Part shown: in pieces, positions 38,406-46,790 of the stretch | Numbering within the stretch: the first letter of the stretch is position 1 | How the letters are laid out: every line of letters starts with the position of its first letter | Assembly (NCBI RefSeq): GCF_030705305.1 | Contig: NZ_JAUZEE010000005.1 | Span: 248,001 to 312,000 of the forward strand | Reading direction: 5' to 3' | Origin: Leptothrix discophora | GTDB taxonomy: Bacteria > Pseudomonadota > Gammaproteobacteria > Burkholderiales > Burkholderiaceae_C | DNA: 64,000 nucleotides | Translations under genes and position numbers: made by a program | The notes under the pieces: generated by a model | Told to the model about the DNA's origin: nothing | Seen by the model: only the letters and a program-made list of their open reading frames with translations | The model's database searches: none

Positions 38406-39821
38406 TCACAGCGTGTAGTACATGTCGAACTCGATCGGATGCGTGGTCATGCGCATGCGCTGCACTTCCTGCATCTTCAGGTCGATGTAGGCATCGATGT
38501 ACGCGTCGGTGAACACGCCACCCTTGGTCAGGAAGCCGCGGCCCTTGTCCAGGTACTCGAGGGCCATTTCCAGGCTCGAGCAAACGGTCGGGATCTTCGC
38601 GTCCTCTTCCGGCGGCAGGTGGTACAGATCCTTCGTGGCGGCTTCGCCCGGGTGGATCTTGTTCTCGACGCCGTCCAGGCCGGCCATCAGCAGCGCGGCG
38701 AAGCCCAGGTACGGGTTCATCAGGGGATCCGGGAAACGCGCCTCGACGCGACGGCCCTTCGGGTTCGCGACATAGGGGATGCGGATCGAGGCCGAGCGGT
38801 TCTTGGCCGAGTACGCCAGCTTGACCGGCGCCTCGTAGCCCGGGACCAGGCGCTTGTAGCTGTTGGTGCCGGGGTTGGTGATCGCGTTCAGCGCACGGGC
38901 GTGCTTGATGATGCCGCCGATGTAGTACAGCGCGAAGTCGCTCAGGCCGGCATAGCCGTCACCGGCGAACAGGTTCTTGCCGTCCTTCCAGACCGACTGG
39001 TGCACGTGCATGCCGCTGCCGTTGTCGCCGACGATGGGCTTGGGCATGAACGTGGCGGTCTTGCCGTAGGCAGCGGCCACGTTGTGGATGATGTACTTCT
39101 GCAGCTGGACCCAGTCGGCGCGCTGGATCAGCGTGCTGAACTTGGTGCCGATCTCCATCTGGCCGGCGTTCGCCACTTCGTGGTGATGCACCTCGACCGG
39201 GATGCCGACCGATTCCAGGATCAGGCACATCTCCGAGCGCATGTCCTGGCCGCTGTCGACCGGGGGCACCGGGAAGTAGCCGCCCTTGACGGTCGGGCGG
39301 AAGCCCTTGTTGCCGTGCTCGTAGTCCTTGCCGGTGTTCCAGGCCGCTTCTTCCGCCTCGATCGAGCAGAAGGAGCCGGACATGTCGGCGCCCCAGCGCA
39401 CGCTGTCGAACACGAAGAACTCGGGTTCCGGACCGAAGTAGGCGGTGTCGCCCAGGCCGGTCGACTTCATGTAGGCCTCGGCGCGCTTGGCCAGCGAACG
39501 CGGGTCGCGCTCGTAGGGCTTGCCGTCGGCCGGGTCGATGACGTCGCAGGTCAGGATCAGCGTCGACTCTTCGAAGAAGGGGTCGATGTTGGCGGTGTTC
39601 GGGTCGGGCATGAGCTGCATGTCCGACGCCTCGATGCCCTTCCAGCCGGCGATCGACGAGCCGTCGAAGGCGTGACCCGACGTGAACTTGTCTTCATCAA
39701 AGTGCGAAACAGGCACGGAAACGTGTTGTTCCTTGCCGCGGGTGTCGGTGAAACGGAAGTCGACGAACTTGACTTCGTTTTCCTTCACCATCGACATCAC
39801 GTCGGCGACGGTCTTGGCCAT
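38406..39821 (-). CDS. glnA: Glutamine synthetase type I
   Basis: 471 residues. It makes glutamine from glutamate, ammonia and ATP. The N-terminal beta-Grasp part includes [17 protein letters not shown]. The catalytic domain shows [24 protein letters not shown] and [10 protein letters not shown]. The adenylylation site is Tyr400 in [10 protein letters not shown], so activity control by GlnE is expected (GSI-beta type). GGAG ribosome binding site before the ATG at 39821. Upstream lies a sigma-54/NtrC-type control region. Confidence 0.98.
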   Translation of the reverse strand: MAKTVADVMSMVKENEVKFVDFRFTDTRGKEQHVSVPVSHFDEDKFTSGHAFDGSSIAGWKGIEASDMQLMPDPNTANIDPFFEESTLILTCDVIDPADGKPYERDPRSLAKRAEAYMKSTGLGDTAYFGPEPEFFVFDSVRWGADMSGSFCSIEAEEAAWNTGKDYEHGNKGFRPTVKGGYFPVPPVDSGQDMRSEMCLILESVGIPVEVHHHEVANAGQMEIGTKFSTLIQRADWVQLQKYIIHNVAAAYGKTATFMPKPIVGDNGSGMHVHQSVWKDGKNLFAGDGYAGLSDFALYYIGGIIKHARALNAITNPGTNSYKRLVPGYEAPVKLAYSAKNRSASIRIPYVANPKGRRVEARFPDPLMNPYLGFAALLMAGLDGVENKIHPGEAATKDLYHLPPEEDAKIPTVCSSLEMALEYLDKGRGFLTKGGVFTDAYIDAYIDLKMQEVQRMRMTTHPIEFDMYYTL

Positions 39822-39904
39822 CAGGAGGCTCCTAGCGAGAAGGGAAGTGACGGGGGAGAAAGTGCGGTCGTACCGGGCGCAAGCGCCGAGACGGCGGGAA
39901 ATTT

Positions 39905-39920
39905 AGCAGAAAGCGTGCCC
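39905..39920 (-). promoter_or_regulatory. Candidate sigma-54 promoter of glnA
   Basis: On the minus strand GGGCACG-CTTT-CTGCT fits the -24/-12 consensus TGGCACG-N4-TTGCW with the invariant GG and GC in place and correct spacing. It lies 84 bp upstream of the glnA start. It is supported by an NtrC-like dyad further upstream. Confidence 0.6.
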
Positions 39921-40005
39921 GCGCCCGAGGTCGGTGCAAGCCCGGATGGCGAGGCGGCGGCGGCTTGGGCTCTCACGGGCTTCGGTGCGGCATCGGTCAC
40001 AAGGC

Positions 40006-40022
40006 TGCACCGAAAAGGTGCC
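40006..40022. promoter_or_regulatory. Candidate NtrC-binding site upstream of glnA
   Basis: TGCACC-GAAAA-GGTGCC matches the NtrC dyad TGCACC-N5-GGTGCA in 11 of 12 arm positions. It lies about 100 bp upstream of the sigma-54 promoter, a normal enhancer distance. A second, weaker GCACC half-site occurs just beyond it. Confidence 0.65.
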
Positions 40023-40045
40023 ATGCGACGCACCAGGTTCGTGAA

Positions 40046-40846
40046 TCACGGTCGCACCATTTCGGGGCCCAGTTCGGCGCCGAAGTTCCGCAGGCCGTCG
40101 AGCAGCGCGGCGTAGGCGTCCGACAGGGCCTGGCCGTCGCGGCCCTTCACGCCCAGCTCGATGTGGCGGCCGTGCACCGGGTGGTCGACGCTGGGCAGGC
40201 TGAACACCTTGATCGGCGGGAAGCGGGCTTCCAGCTCGATCATCAGCGGCGTCAGGCTGGCCTCCATCGAACCGTAGACCACCACCGATCGCTCGACCTG
40301 GGCCGCGCCGCCGTGCAGGTGCGCGTAGCGGCTGTCCAGCAGCGCCTCGATCATCGGGTGCGCCATCACCGGGAAGCCCGGCACGAAGTGGACGTCGCCG
40401 ACCGAGAAGCCGGGGATCTGGTTGTAGGGGTTGGCGATGATCTCCGCGCCGACCGGGAACACGCCCATGTTGAGGCGGTGCACGGTGTCGGGGTGCTCGG
40501 GATCGTCCGGCCAGCCCTTCTCGGCAGCCATCAGCCGGACCCGCGCCATGATCAGCTCGCTCGCTTCGGGATGCAGCGCCAGCGGCCGGCCCAGCGCGGC
40601 GGCGGCGCAGGGGCGGGTGTGGTCGTCCGGCGTCGCGCCGATGCCGCCGCAGCTGAAGACCACGTCGCCGCTCTCGAAGGCGGTGCGCAGGATCGCGGTG
40701 ATGCGTGCCGGGTCGTCGCCGACGTAGTGCGACCAGGCCAGCGCGAGGCCGCGCGCGGACAGCAGCTCGATGACCTTCGCCAGGTGCTTGTCCTGGCGCT
40801 TGCCGGAGAGGATCTCGTCGCCGACGATGATGAGGCCGAAGTTCAT
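40046..40846 (-). CDS. CinA N-terminal-like / molybdopterin-binding domain protein
   Basis: 266 residues. The MoCF-biosynthesis fold is recognised from LIIVGDEILSGKRQDKH, FSCGGIGATPDDHT and NPYNQIPGFSVGDVHFVPGFP. This is the N-terminal (COG1058) domain of CinA; the C-terminal nicotinamide-nucleotide amidase (PncC) domain is absent. Stand-alone versions exist in many proteobacteria, with proposed pyrophosphatase activity. It overlaps the EI24 gene by 4 bp. The large upstream open frame is a shadow of that gene; ATG 40846 gives the family start. Confidence 0.85.
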   Translation of the reverse strand: MNFGLIIVGDEILSGKRQDKHLAKVIELLSARGLALAWSHYVGDDPARITAILRTAFESGDVVFSCGGIGATPDDHTRPCAAAALGRPLALHPEASELIMARVRLMAAEKGWPDDPEHPDTVHRLNMGVFPVGAEIIANPYNQIPGFSVGDVHFVPGFPVMAHPMIEALLDSRYAHLHGGAAQVERSVVVYGSMEASLTPLMIELEARFPPIKVFSLPSVDHPVHGRHIELGVKGRDGQALSDAYAALLDGLRNFGAELGPEMVRP

Positions 40847-41775
40847 GGTGTGGACGTGGGTGGGTTCGCGGGGGAAGCCGGCGGCAGCGCGATCGGCGGA
40901 TCGGCGGCCAGCGCGGGCAGGGGCGGCAGGTTGTCGCGGGCGGGCTGGACCGGCGCGGGCGGCGGCACGATCTCCGGGAAGCTGCGGGCGCGCAGCTCGG
41001 CCAGCGCGGCCAGCGCGTAGTGCGCGAACCAGGCCGAGGCGAAGGCGAACACCAGCGTGTAGAGCCAGACGAAGCCCGGCAGCAGCAGCGGCATCATCGG
41101 CAGCGCCATCGCGCCGGTGGCCCAGATCAGCGACGGCGCCGCGCCCAGGTAGCCGGTGATCAGGCCGATCGCCAGCAGCGGCAGGCGATGCTCGTGCATC
41201 AGCAGCACACGTTCCTCGCGGCTGGCGTGGTCGGCCAGCGCGTCGTAGCTCATCAGCCGCATCGCCAGCCAGCCCCAGATCAGCGGCGGCAGCACCAGCG
41301 CCAGCGGCGGGATCAGCCACAGCGGCAGCGAGGCCACCAGCATCAGCAGCGCCAGCAGCGTGTGGAACAGCGAGCCGGCCAGCGAGCCGAGCCAGTTGCC
41401 GCCGCGCTTGCGGGCCAGCTCGGGGAAGCGGCGCCGCGCCACCAGGTCGACGATGGCGCTGCTCATGAACACCGACACCAGCAGCAGCGAGGCGATCAGC
41501 AGCACCGGGATCGACAGTGCCACGACCACCAGCGGGCCGATCACGCTGCGGAAGCGCCCGCCGCTGATCTCGTTGAACCAGCCGGTCAGCGGCGACAGCC
41601 AGGCGATGCCGTCCAGCCACAGCCGGACCGCGTCGATCGCCGGCTCCCAGAAGAACCAGGCCAGTCCGAAGGCGGCCGCGCCGGCCACCAGCACCGGCAA
41701 CAGCGACAGCACGATCACGCGCGGGTGCAGGCAGTAGGCGGCGGCGCGCCAGAAGGCATTCATCACGGACAACAT
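40843..41775 (-). CDS. EI24-domain (CysZ-like) integral membrane protein
   Basis: About 310 residues with six to seven hydrophobic segments. Family blocks are AFWRAAAYCLHPRVI at the N-terminus, VARRRFPEL, and GWLAMRLMSYDALADHA with the following REERVLL, typical of EI24/CysZ-like proteins. CysZ itself is a sulfate-permeable channel; most betaproteobacterial members are uncharacterised. The C-terminal ~45 residues are Pro/Ala-rich. Three possible ATG starts (41799, 41775, 41763) lack ribosome binding sites; I use 41775. Confidence 0.8.
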   Translation of the reverse strand: MLSVMNAFWRAAAYCLHPRVIVLSLLPVLVAGAAAFGLAWFFWEPAIDAVRLWLDGIAWLSPLTGWFNEISGGRFRSVIGPLVVVALSIPVLLIASLLLVSVFMSSAIVDLVARRRFPELARKRGGNWLGSLAGSLFHTLLALLMLVASLPLWLIPPLALVLPPLIWGWLAMRLMSYDALADHASREERVLLMHEHRLPLLAIGLITGYLGAAPSLIWATGAMALPMMPLLLPGFVWLYTLVFAFASAWFAHYALAALAELRARSFPEIVPPPAPVQPARDNLPPLPALAADPPIALPPASPANPPTSTP

Positions 41776-41856
41776 GGGCCGCGAGGATAGCGGCGGCACC
41801 TGTCAGGCCGTGAGGCGGCCGGCCCGCATCCTGGTGCAAACCCTGGTTCGTGCTTC

Positions 41857-41904
41857 TTGCGGCGTCGGATCAAGTCTCGAATAATTTACCGACCGGACGG
41901 TTAA
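41857..41904 (+). promoter_or_regulatory. paa operon promoter with PaaR-type operator
   Basis: TTGCGG (41857-41862), a 17-bp spacer and AATAAT (41880-41885) form a fair sigma-70 promoter. Directly downstream is the near-perfect palindrome TTTACCGACCGGACGGTTAA (41885-41904), with core ACCG-N-CCGG-N-CGGT. This form matches known TetR-type PaaR operators of betaproteobacteria, and the cluster encodes such a regulator. Binding here would block transcription start. Confidence 0.75.
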
Positions 41905-41936
41905 TGAAAGACCGCCCCCACTGAGCGAGGACAGGC

Positions 41937-42965
41937 ATGTACACGCAGGCGATGGACACGATGGGCAAGGAAGGCGCCGCCGAGGCGCCGAAGACGCTGC
42001 GCAGCGCCGAGGAACTGGCGCTGCAGGTCCGCTTCGACGAACGCATCGACGCCGGTGCCTTCATCGAGGCCAAGGACTGGATGCCCGAGAACTACCGCAA
42101 GACGCTGACGCGCCAGATCAGCCAGCACGCCCACAGCGAGATCGTCGGCATGCTGCCCGAGGGCAACTGGATCAGCCGGGCGCCGACCCTCAAGCGCAAG
42201 GCCATCCTGCTGGCCAAGGTGCAGGACGAGGGTGGCCACGGCCTCTACCTCTACGCCGCAGCGGAGACGCTGGGCAGCAGCCGTGACCAGCTGCTCGATG
42301 CGCTGCACACCGGCAAGGCCAAGTACAGCTCGATCTTCAACTACCCGACCCTGACCTGGGCCGACGTCGGCGTGATCGGCTGGCTGGTCGACGGCGCGGC
42401 GATCATGAACCAGGTGCCGATCTGCCGCTGTTCCTACGCGCCGTATGCGCGGGCGATGGTGCGCATCTGCCGCGAGGAAAGCTTCCACCAGCGCCAGGGC
42501 TACGACGCGCTGCTGACGATGATGCGCGACGGCACCGACGCGCAGCGCGCGATGGTCCAGGACGCCGTCAACCGCTGGTGGTGGCCGTCGATCATGATGT
42601 TCGGCCCGCCCGATGACCAGAGCCCCAACAGCGCGCAAAGCATGCGCTGGGGCATCAAGCGGATCTCCAACGACGATCTGCGCCAGAAGTTCATCGACGC
42701 CACCGTGCCGCAGGCCGAGGTGCTGGGCGTGAGCCTGCCGGACCCGGACCTGAAGTGGAACGAGGCGCGCGGCCACCACGACCATGGCCCGATCGACTGG
42801 GCCGAGTTCTGGCGCGTGGTCGGCGGCGACGGCCCCTGCAACCGTGACCGACTGGCCACCCGCGTGCGGGCCTGGGAGGACGGCGCCTGGGTCCGCGAGG
42901 CGGCACTGGCCCATGCCCGCAAGCAGGCCGAGCGCGACGCCGCTGCGCAGGGCCGGGCGGCCTGA
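41937..42965 (+). CDS. paaA: Phenylacetyl-CoA 1,2-epoxidase subunit PaaA
   Basis: 342 residues, the catalytic di-iron ferritin-like subunit of the PaaABCE multicomponent epoxidase that converts phenylacetyl-CoA to the ring 1,2-epoxide. Candidate iron ligands lie in [18 protein letters not shown] (Glu/His) and [17 protein letters not shown] (Glu/His). [17 protein letters not shown] near the N-terminus is strongly family-like. AGCGAGG precedes the ATG at 41937. First gene of the paa operon, just after the PaaR operator. Confidence 0.97.
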   Translation: MYTQAMDTMGKEGAAEAPKTLRSAEELALQVRFDERIDAGAFIEAKDWMPENYRKTLTRQISQHAHSEIVGMLPEGNWISRAPTLKRKAILLAKVQDEGGHGLYLYAAAETLGSSRDQLLDALHTGKAKYSSIFNYPTLTWADVGVIGWLVDGAAIMNQVPICRCSYAPYARAMVRICREESFHQRQGYDALLTMMRDGTDAQRAMVQDAVNRWWWPSIMMFGPPDDQSPNSAQSMRWGIKRISNDDLRQKFIDATVPQAEVLGVSLPDPDLKWNEARGHHDHGPIDWAEFWRVVGGDGPCNRDRLATRVRAWEDGAWVREAALAHARKQAERDAAAQGRAA

Positions 42966-43016
42966 GCACCGTCGCCGGCCATCCCCGCATCCATCGACCT
43001 TCCGGAGGCTCCACCC

Positions 43017-43343
43017 ATGAGCAACGCCAACCCCGCCAGCCCCGCCGCCGGCCCCGCCACCACGACCGAATGGCCGCTGTGGGAAGTCTTCGTGCGCAGC
43101 AAGGCCGGCCTCGACCACAAGCACTGCGGCAGCCTGCATGCGGCCGACGCGGCCATGGCGATCCAGCTGGCGCGCGACGTCTACACCCGGCGCCAGGAAG
43201 GCACCAGCGTCTGGGTCGTGCGCAGCAGCGACATCGTCGCCAGCGACCCGTCCGACAAGGACATGTACTTCGACCCGATGGAAGACAAGGTCTACCGCCA
43301 CCCGACCTTCTACCAACTCCCCAAGTCCGTCGACCACATGTGA
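43017..43343 (+). CDS. paaB: Phenylacetyl-CoA 1,2-epoxidase subunit PaaB
   Basis: 108 residues, small subunit of the epoxidase. Conserved blocks are WPLWEVFVRSKAGLDHKHCGSLHAADA and VYTRRQEG-SVWVV, matching PaaB. The first ~20 residues are an Ala/Pro-rich extension. GGAGG ribosome binding site upstream. It is separated from paaC by 180 bp with a duplicated repeat, unusual in this operon. Confidence 0.95.
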   Translation: MSNANPASPAAGPATTTEWPLWEVFVRSKAGLDHKHCGSLHAADAAMAIQLARDVYTRRQEGTSVWVVRSSDIVASDPSDKDMYFDPMEDKVYRHPTFYQLPKSVDHM

Positions 43344-43350
43344 CATGTCG

Positions 43351-43508
43351 GCCCCCACGCTCACTTCGTTCGCTGCCCCCCAAGGGGGCGCGCAAGGCCC
43401 TTCGGGCGGCCGTGCGGGCCTTGCGAGATGAAGGCCCCCACGCTCACTTCGTCCGCTGCCCCCCAAGGGGGTGCGCAAGGCCCTTCGGGCGGCCGTGCGG
43501 GCCTTGCG
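43351..43508. repeat. Two tandem copies of a 75-bp palindromic repeat between paaB and paaC
   Basis: Copies at 43351-43425 and 43434-43508 (period 83 bp) differ at two positions. Each carries GCCCCCACGCTCACTTCGT, CTGCCCCCCAAGGGGG and GCAAGGCCCTTCGGGCGGCC, all able to form hairpins. They share the head and CCCCCC(A/G)AGGGGG core with the copy inserted in paaE (45477-45550). Confidence 0.92.
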
Positions 43509-43523
43509 TCCGCCAGGAACACC

Positions 43524-44339
43524 ATGCAAGCCTCCATCCTTCGTCCCGCCGACCCGTCCGCGCAGTACGTGCTGCGCCTGGGTGACACCTGCCTGATCCT
43601 GGCCCAGCGGCTGGGCGAGTGGTGCGGCCATGCGCCCATCCTCGAGGAGGACATCGCGCTGACCAACATGGCGCTGGACCTGATCGGCCAGGCCCGCGGG
43701 CTGCTGACGCGGGCCGGCCAGCTGGGCGCGGCCGCCGGCGACCCGCCGCTGGACGAGGACCAGCTCGCCTTCCTGCGCGAGGAGCGTGACTACCTCAACC
43801 CGACCCTGGTCGAGCTGCCCAACGGCCCCTATGGCGCGCTGGCCGGCGGCGGGCGCGATTTCGCGTTCACCGTGATGCGCAACGCCATGGTCGCGACCTG
43901 GCTGCGGTTGCTGTGGGAGCGCCTGCAGGGCTCGTCCGATGCCGAGCTGGCCGCCATCGCCGCCAAGGCCGTCAAGGAAGCCCGCTACCACCAGCAGCAT
44001 GCGGCCGACTGGGTCGTGCGCCTGGGCGACGGCACGGCCGAATCGGCCCAGCGCATCGCCCGCGCACTGGAGGCACAGTGGCGCTATGCCGCCGAGCTGT
44101 TCGAGGACGACGCGCTGGATCGCCACGCCCAGGCCACCGGCCTCGGCCCGGCCGCCTCCGGGCTGCGCCAGCCCTGGCTGGACGAGATGAACGCGCTGCT
44201 GGCCGCCGCGCAGCTGGCCGCGCCGGCCGAATCGGCCTTCCGCAGCACCGGCAAGCGCGGCCTGCACACCGAGCACATGGGCCCGCTGCTGGCCGAGATG
44301 CAGACGTTGCAGCGCACCTATCCCGGCGGCGCGTGGTGA
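43524..44339 (+). CDS. paaC: Phenylacetyl-CoA 1,2-epoxidase subunit PaaC
   Basis: 271 residues, structural ferritin-like partner of PaaA. Visible blocks are YVLRLGDTCLILAQRLGEWCGHAP, EDIALTNMALDLIGQAR, FAFTVMRNAMVATW and KAVKEARYHQQHAADWVVRLGDGT. The ATG at 43524 follows AGGAACACC; upstream reading frame runs through the repeat and was rejected. It ends overlapping paaD (TGATG). Confidence 0.95.
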   Translation: MQASILRPADPSAQYVLRLGDTCLILAQRLGEWCGHAPILEEDIALTNMALDLIGQARGLLTRAGQLGAAAGDPPLDEDQLAFLREERDYLNPTLVELPNGPYGALAGGGRDFAFTVMRNAMVATWLRLLWERLQGSSDAELAAIAAKAVKEARYHQQHAADWVVRLGDGTAESAQRIARALEAQWRYAAELFEDDALDRHAQATGLGPAASGLRQPWLDEMNALLAAAQLAAPAESAFRSTGKRGLHTEHMGPLLAEMQTLQRTYPGGAW

Positions 44340-44872
44340 TGGACGCCGCCACCGCCGCCACCGCCGTCGACCGGGCCTGGCAGGTGCTGCACGGCGTGCC
44401 CGATCCGGAGGTGCCGGCGGTGTCGGTGACCGACCTCGGCATCGTGCGCGACGTGCAGGCCCGACCCGATGGCGACGGCCTCGACGTCGTGCTGACGCCG
44501 ACCTATTCCGGCTGTCCGGCCACCGAGGTGATCGAGGCCAGCGTGCGCGAGGCGCTGGAGCAGGCTGGGCTTGGCCCGGTCCGAACGACGCTGCGCCGCG
44601 ACCCGGCCTGGACCACCGACTGGATCAGCGCCGAGGGCCGCGACAAGCTGCGCGCCTACGGCATCGCGCCGCCCGGACCGGCCGACGGTGGCGCGCTCGA
44701 ACCCGGCACCGCCGTGCTGCGCTTCGTGCCGCGCGCACCGCAGGCGCTGGCCTGCCCGCGCTGCGGCAGCCGCGACACCGAGCGCCTGTCGGCCTTCGGC
44801 TCGACCGCCTGCAAGGCCCTCTGGCGCTGCCGGGCCTGCCGCGAGCCCTTCGAGCACTTCAAGCCGATCTGA
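44339..44872 (+). CDS. paaD: PaaD, Fe-S assembly-type (MIP18/DUF59) protein of the epoxidase
   Basis: 177 residues. The DUF59 domain shows HGVPDPEVPAVSVTDLGIVRDV and LTPTYSGCPATEVIEASVREAL. A C-terminal zinc-ribbon-like part has CPRCGSRDTE and WRCRACREPFEHFKP with four cysteines. PaaD is needed for maturation or function of the PaaABCE complex, probably for the Fe-S centre of PaaE. Starts within the paaC stop. Confidence 0.95.
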   Translation: MDAATAATAVDRAWQVLHGVPDPEVPAVSVTDLGIVRDVQARPDGDGLDVVLTPTYSGCPATEVIEASVREALEQAGLGPVRTTLRRDPAWTTDWISAEGRDKLRAYGIAPPGPADGGALEPGTAVLRFVPRAPQALACPRCGSRDTERLSAFGSTACKALWRCRACREPFEHFKPI

Positions 44873-44912
44873 TCGGCCTTCCCGTCCATCCGCCTCCACA
44901 CGAGGACCGCCC

Positions 44913-46088
44913 ATGAGTGTTCTCTTCCACCCGCTCCAGGTGCGCGCCATCGAGCCCGACACCGCCGAGGCCGTCATCGTCACCTTCGCGGTGCCAACCG
45001 GGCTGCGCGAGGCCTTCGGCTTCACCCAGGGCCAGTACCTGACGCTGCGCCACACGGTCGACGGCCAGGACCTGCGCCGCTCCTACTCGATCTGTGCGGG
45101 TGTCGACGACGGCGAACTCCGCGTGGGCGTGCGCAAGGTGCGCGGTGGCGTGTTCTCGAACTGGATCAACAGCGCGCTGAAGGTCGGCGACACGCTGCAG
45201 GTCATGGCCCCGCAGGGCCGCTTCTTCGTGCCGATCGAGCCGGGCGCGCGCCGCCACCACCTCGGCATCGCCGGCGGCAGCGGCATCACGCCCATCCTGT
45301 CCATCCTCAAGACCGTGCTGGCGCGCGAGCCGCACAGCCGCTTCACGCTGATCTACGGCAACCGCACGCTGCAGTCGACGATGTTCAAGGAGGCGCTGGA
45401 AGACCTCAAGAACCGCTACCTGACCCGGCTGGCGCTGCACCACGTCTTCTCCGACGAGCAGACCGACGTGACCGATGGCCCCCACGCGGCTGCGCAGCTG
45501 CCCCCCGAGGGGGCGCACGGCGGGCTTGGGGCGGCCCGGCGCCCGCCGCCGATCAACGCCGGCCTGATGAACCGCGACAAGCTCGGCGAGTTCCTGGCCA
45601 CGCTGGTGCCGGCCGCGAGCATCGACCATGCCTATGTCTGCGGACCGTTCCAGATGAACGACGAGGCCGAGGCCGCGCTGCTGGCCGCTGGCGTTGACGA
45701 GTCGCGCATCCACATCGAGCGCTTCGGCATCTCCCAGCCGGCCGCCGGCAGCGCGGCCACGCAGGTCGGTGCGGTCATCCACGAGCCGCAGCCCGGCGAC
45801 GCCGAACAGGCCCGCGTGACGCTGATCCGCGATGGCCTGAGCCGCGAGATCCTGTTCCGGCGCGACCAGCCCAGCATCCTCGACGCCGCCAGCGCGGCCG
45901 GCATGGAGCTGCCGTTCTCCTGCACCTCGGGCGTGTGCGGCACCTGCCGCGCCAAGGTGATGGAGGGCGAGGTCCGCATGGAGCGCAACTTCGCGCTCGA
46001 CAAGGCCGAGGTTGCCGCCGGCCACGTGCTGTGCTGCCAGGCCCACCCGCTGACCGAGCGCGTGGTGCTGAGCTTCGACGCGCGCTGA
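44913..46088 (+). CDS. paaE: Phenylacetyl-CoA epoxidase reductase PaaE, with an internal repeat-encoded insertion
   Basis: 391 residues, about 30 more than usual. The ferredoxin-NADP reductase module (residues ~1-250) has the flavin motif LRRSYSICAG and the nucleotide-binding GIAGGSGITPILSIL. The C-terminal plant-type [2Fe-2S] domain has CTSGVCGTC and a fourth Cys in VLCCQAHP. It passes electrons from NADPH to PaaA. Residues ~189-213 (DGPHAAAQLPPEGAHGGLGA...) are coded by a copy of the dispersed palindromic repeat and have no counterpart in the family. The insertion is in frame between the HHVFSDEQ strand and AGLMNRDKL, in the NAD(P)-binding subdomain, so the enzyme may still fold. Confidence 0.93.
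   Translation: MSVLFHPLQVRAIEPDTAEAVIVTFAVPTGLREAFGFTQGQYLTLRHTVDGQDLRRSYSICAGVDDGELRVGVRKVRGGVFSNWINSALKVGDTLQVMAPQGRFFVPIEPGARRHHLGIAGGSGITPILSILKTVLAREPHSRFTLIYGNRTLQSTMFKEALEDLKNRYLTRLALHHVFSDEQTDVTDGPHAAAQLPPEGAHGGLGAARRPPPINAGLMNRDKLGEFLATLVPAASIDHAYVCGPFQMNDEAEAALLAAGVDESRIHIERFGISQPAAGSAATQVGAVIHEPQPGDAEQARVTLIRDGLSREILFRRDQPSILDAASAAGMELPFSCTSGVCGTCRAKVMEGEVRMERNFALDKAEVAAGHVLCCQAHPLTERVVLSFDAR
45477..45550. repeat. Dispersed palindromic repeat inserted in the paaE coding sequence
   Basis: Begins GGCCCCCACGC, contains GCTGCCCCCCGAGGGGG and ends GCTTGGGGCGGCCCGGCGC, thus combining the head of the paaB-paaC repeats with the tail motif of the copies at 8.2, 13.3 and 54.7 kb. It adds no stop codon and keeps the frame. 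Confidence 0.85.
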
Positions 46089-46112
46089 CGCGTCCGGCGC
46101 CCGCACCGATCG

Positions 46113-46790
46113 ATGGCACGCCCCCGCGCCCCCGGCCACGACGAGCAGCGCGAGGCCATCCTCGGCCACGCGGCGGCGCTGTTCGCGGCCCAGGGCTACC
46201 CGAGCACGACGATGACCCAGGTCGCGGCTGCGGCCGGCCTGTCCAAGGCGGCGCTGTACCACTACGTCGCCGACAAGCAGCAGCTGCTGCGCGAGATCGC
46301 GCACACGCAGGTCGACCGCCTGCATGCCAGCGTCGACGGGGTCATCACCGGATTCGATGTCGACCGGACAGGCTCGCCTGATGAGCCACCCGAACGGGCG
46401 CTGGTGCGGGCGCTGGTCCATCACCTGGTGATGGCCTACGACGGCCGCAGCGACGCCCTGCGCGTGCTGACCGACGAGGTGCGTTACCTCGATGCCGACG
46501 AGCATGCCCGCCTGCTGCAGCGCCAGCGCGAGCTGGTCACGCGCATCGCGGACGCCATCGCGCGCTGGCAACCGGCGCTGGACTCGTCCGGCCTGGTCAA
46601 GCCGGTCACGATGCTGCTGTTCGGCATGGTGAACTGGCTGGGCACCTGGCTGCGGCCTGGCGGCGAGCTGGGCCACGCCGCGCTCGCGCCGCTGGTCGCC
46701 GAGCTGTTCGTGCGGGGCGTGCCCTGTGTCCGAGCGCCCCGTGTCCAGCCCGACACCGAAACGATTTCCTTCGGAGACCTTCCCACGTGA
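46113..46790 (+). CDS. paaR: TetR-family regulator PaaR
   Basis: 225 residues. The N-terminal TetR helix-turn-helix is LFAAQGYPSTTMTQVAAAAGLSKAALYHYVADKQQLL. The C-terminal ligand domain is helical. In betaproteobacteria PaaR represses paa genes and is released by phenylacetyl-CoA. Its position inside the operon, between paaE and paaZ, and the palindromic site before paaA support this role. The stop overlaps the GTG start of paaZ. Confidence 0.88.
   Translation: MARPRAPGHDEQREAILGHAAALFAAQGYPSTTMTQVAAAAGLSKAALYHYVADKQQLLREIAHTQVDRLHASVDGVITGFDVDRTGSPDEPPERALVRALVHHLVMAYDGRSDALRVLTDEVRYLDADEHARLLQRQRELVTRIADAIARWQPALDSSGLVKPVTMLLFGMVNWLGTWLRPGGELGHAALAPLVAELFVRGVPCVRAPRVQPDTETISFGDLPT

Noticed and set aside
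45477-45550. Frameshift or pseudogene in paaE
   Set aside because: The repeat insertion keeps the frame, adds no stop, and all flavin, NAD(P) and Fe-S motifs are intact on both sides.
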